Below are positions 5,992 to 6,239 of a stretch of 6,239 nucleotides of DNA, in pieces. Under the pieces are notes generated by a model, which was given only the letters and a program-made list of their open reading frames with translations, was not told where the DNA came from and did not search any database. This DNA comes from Clostridiales bacterium (lineage in GTDB: Bacteria; Bacillota; Clostridia; Lachnospirales; WQUN01), in NCBI GenBank assembly GCA_031273705.1, contig JAISRJ010000062.1:1-6239 (forward strand), written 5' to 3'. The position numbers and the translations under genes were made by a program. Within the stretch, counting starts at the first letter, position 1. Each line of letters begins with the position of its first letter.

Positions 5992-6238
5992 GACTTATTG
6001 TATTTAAAATTTTTCTTAGCTCATTTTTCCAATCTTCAGGTGCATTTAAATCGAAATATATCACTCCAAGATAATTTGAAAAGTTTTCTCGTAATCCGGA
6101 ATTAAATTCTTCATCCACATAATCTCGATACATGGTAACAATAACTACATTAATGTTTATGTCTCTTCTATACATTTCGTTCAAAAGATATTTACCAGCC
6201 AAACTTTCAAAATCGCCTCCTGACTCTCCAGAAACAAT
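5984..6238 (-). CDS. C-terminal part of a receiver-like protein, Detocs DtcB-like (5' end beyond window)
   Basis: The frame is open from the right edge to TAA at 5984-5986, giving 84 residues beginning IVSGESGGDFESLAGKYLL; a TTG at 6202 is in frame, but the coding sequence clearly continues upstream of it. The segment aligns by eye with the second half of a receiver domain: GKYLLNEM as helix 3, VVIVTMY as strand 4 with its Thr, GVIYFDLN as strand 5, and EDWKNELRKIL as the last helix. It resembles the matching part of the neighbouring effector (DYKAEESNWKEKLKEII). The conserved Lys after strand 5 seems to be Asn here. The protein ends right after the domain, as in a lone receiver (DtcB buffers phosphate in Detocs) or the tail of a hybrid kinase. 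Its stop overlaps the effector's start by 8 bases (ATGATTAA), so the two are co-translated. Confidence 0.65.
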   Translation of the reverse strand: MVSGESGGDFESLAGKYLLNEMYRRDININVVIVTMYRDYVDEEFNSGLRENFSNYLGVIYFDLNAPEDWKNELRKILNTISHD

Positions 6239-6239
6239 G

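Larger units (their letters stand above)
2853..6239. mobile_element. Integrase end of an integrative element carrying a Detocs-like module (partial)
   Basis: The left border is inferred from the point where the tRNA fragment stops, in the anticodon loop at about 2853-2860. Inside it lie a tyrosine recombinase gene, a gene-poor stretch, and an AT-rich receiver/nucleosidase operon whose base composition differs sharply from the GC-rich fimbrillin genes outside. The right border is beyond the window. No mobilisation, replication or phage structural gene is visible here, so the class of element (genomic island, mobilisable element or prophage remnant) is undetermined. Confidence 0.5.

Overview
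The window looks like a Bacteroidales chromosome (Bacteroides, Parabacteroides or a relative). The evidence is two tandem fimbrillin-type lipoproteins, GLUG repeats, promoters of the TAnnTTTG type, weak Shine-Dalgarno sequences, and a tyrosine recombinase of the Bacteroidetes type. Genus cannot be fixed from the sequence alone.

Layout. Positions 1-2496 (minus strand, relatively GC-rich) hold a two-gene surface-protein operon. A 327-residue fimbrillin-like lipoprotein is followed after 7 bases by a larger fimbrillin-like lipoprotein with C-terminal GLUG repeats, which runs off the left edge. Its likely promoter (-7 element at 2641-2648) leaves a leader of about 140 bases. Positions 2747-2860 hold an 11-bp perfect tandem repeat, a minus-strand intrinsic terminator, and the 3' half of a CAU-anticodon tRNA (probably tRNA-Met). 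The tRNA breaks off exactly in the anticodon loop. I read this as the scar of a site-specific insertion and the border of an integrative element. Just inside the border is a tyrosine recombinase (3092-4423, plus) whose own promoter is overlaid by GTAC-centred repeats.

Positions 4424-4761 have no convincing gene; they carry two hairpins and possible insertion-sequence debris. From 4762 to the right edge the DNA is strongly AT-rich and reads on the minus strand. A receiver-domain/nucleoside-phosphorylase fusion (409 residues) overlaps by 8 bases the end of an upstream gene whose visible part resembles another receiver domain. This combination matches the Detocs anti-phage two-component system: DtcA kinase, DtcB lone receiver, and DtcC receiver fused to a PNP-family ATP nucleosidase. 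The kinase gene would lie beyond the right edge.

Working model (inference): a tRNA-targeting integrative element carrying a Detocs-like abortive-infection module inserted upstream of a resident fimbrillin operon. The window captures its integrase end. Phage sensing by an off-window kinase would phosphorylate the receivers; the phosphorylated effector would then destroy ATP or a related nucleotide.
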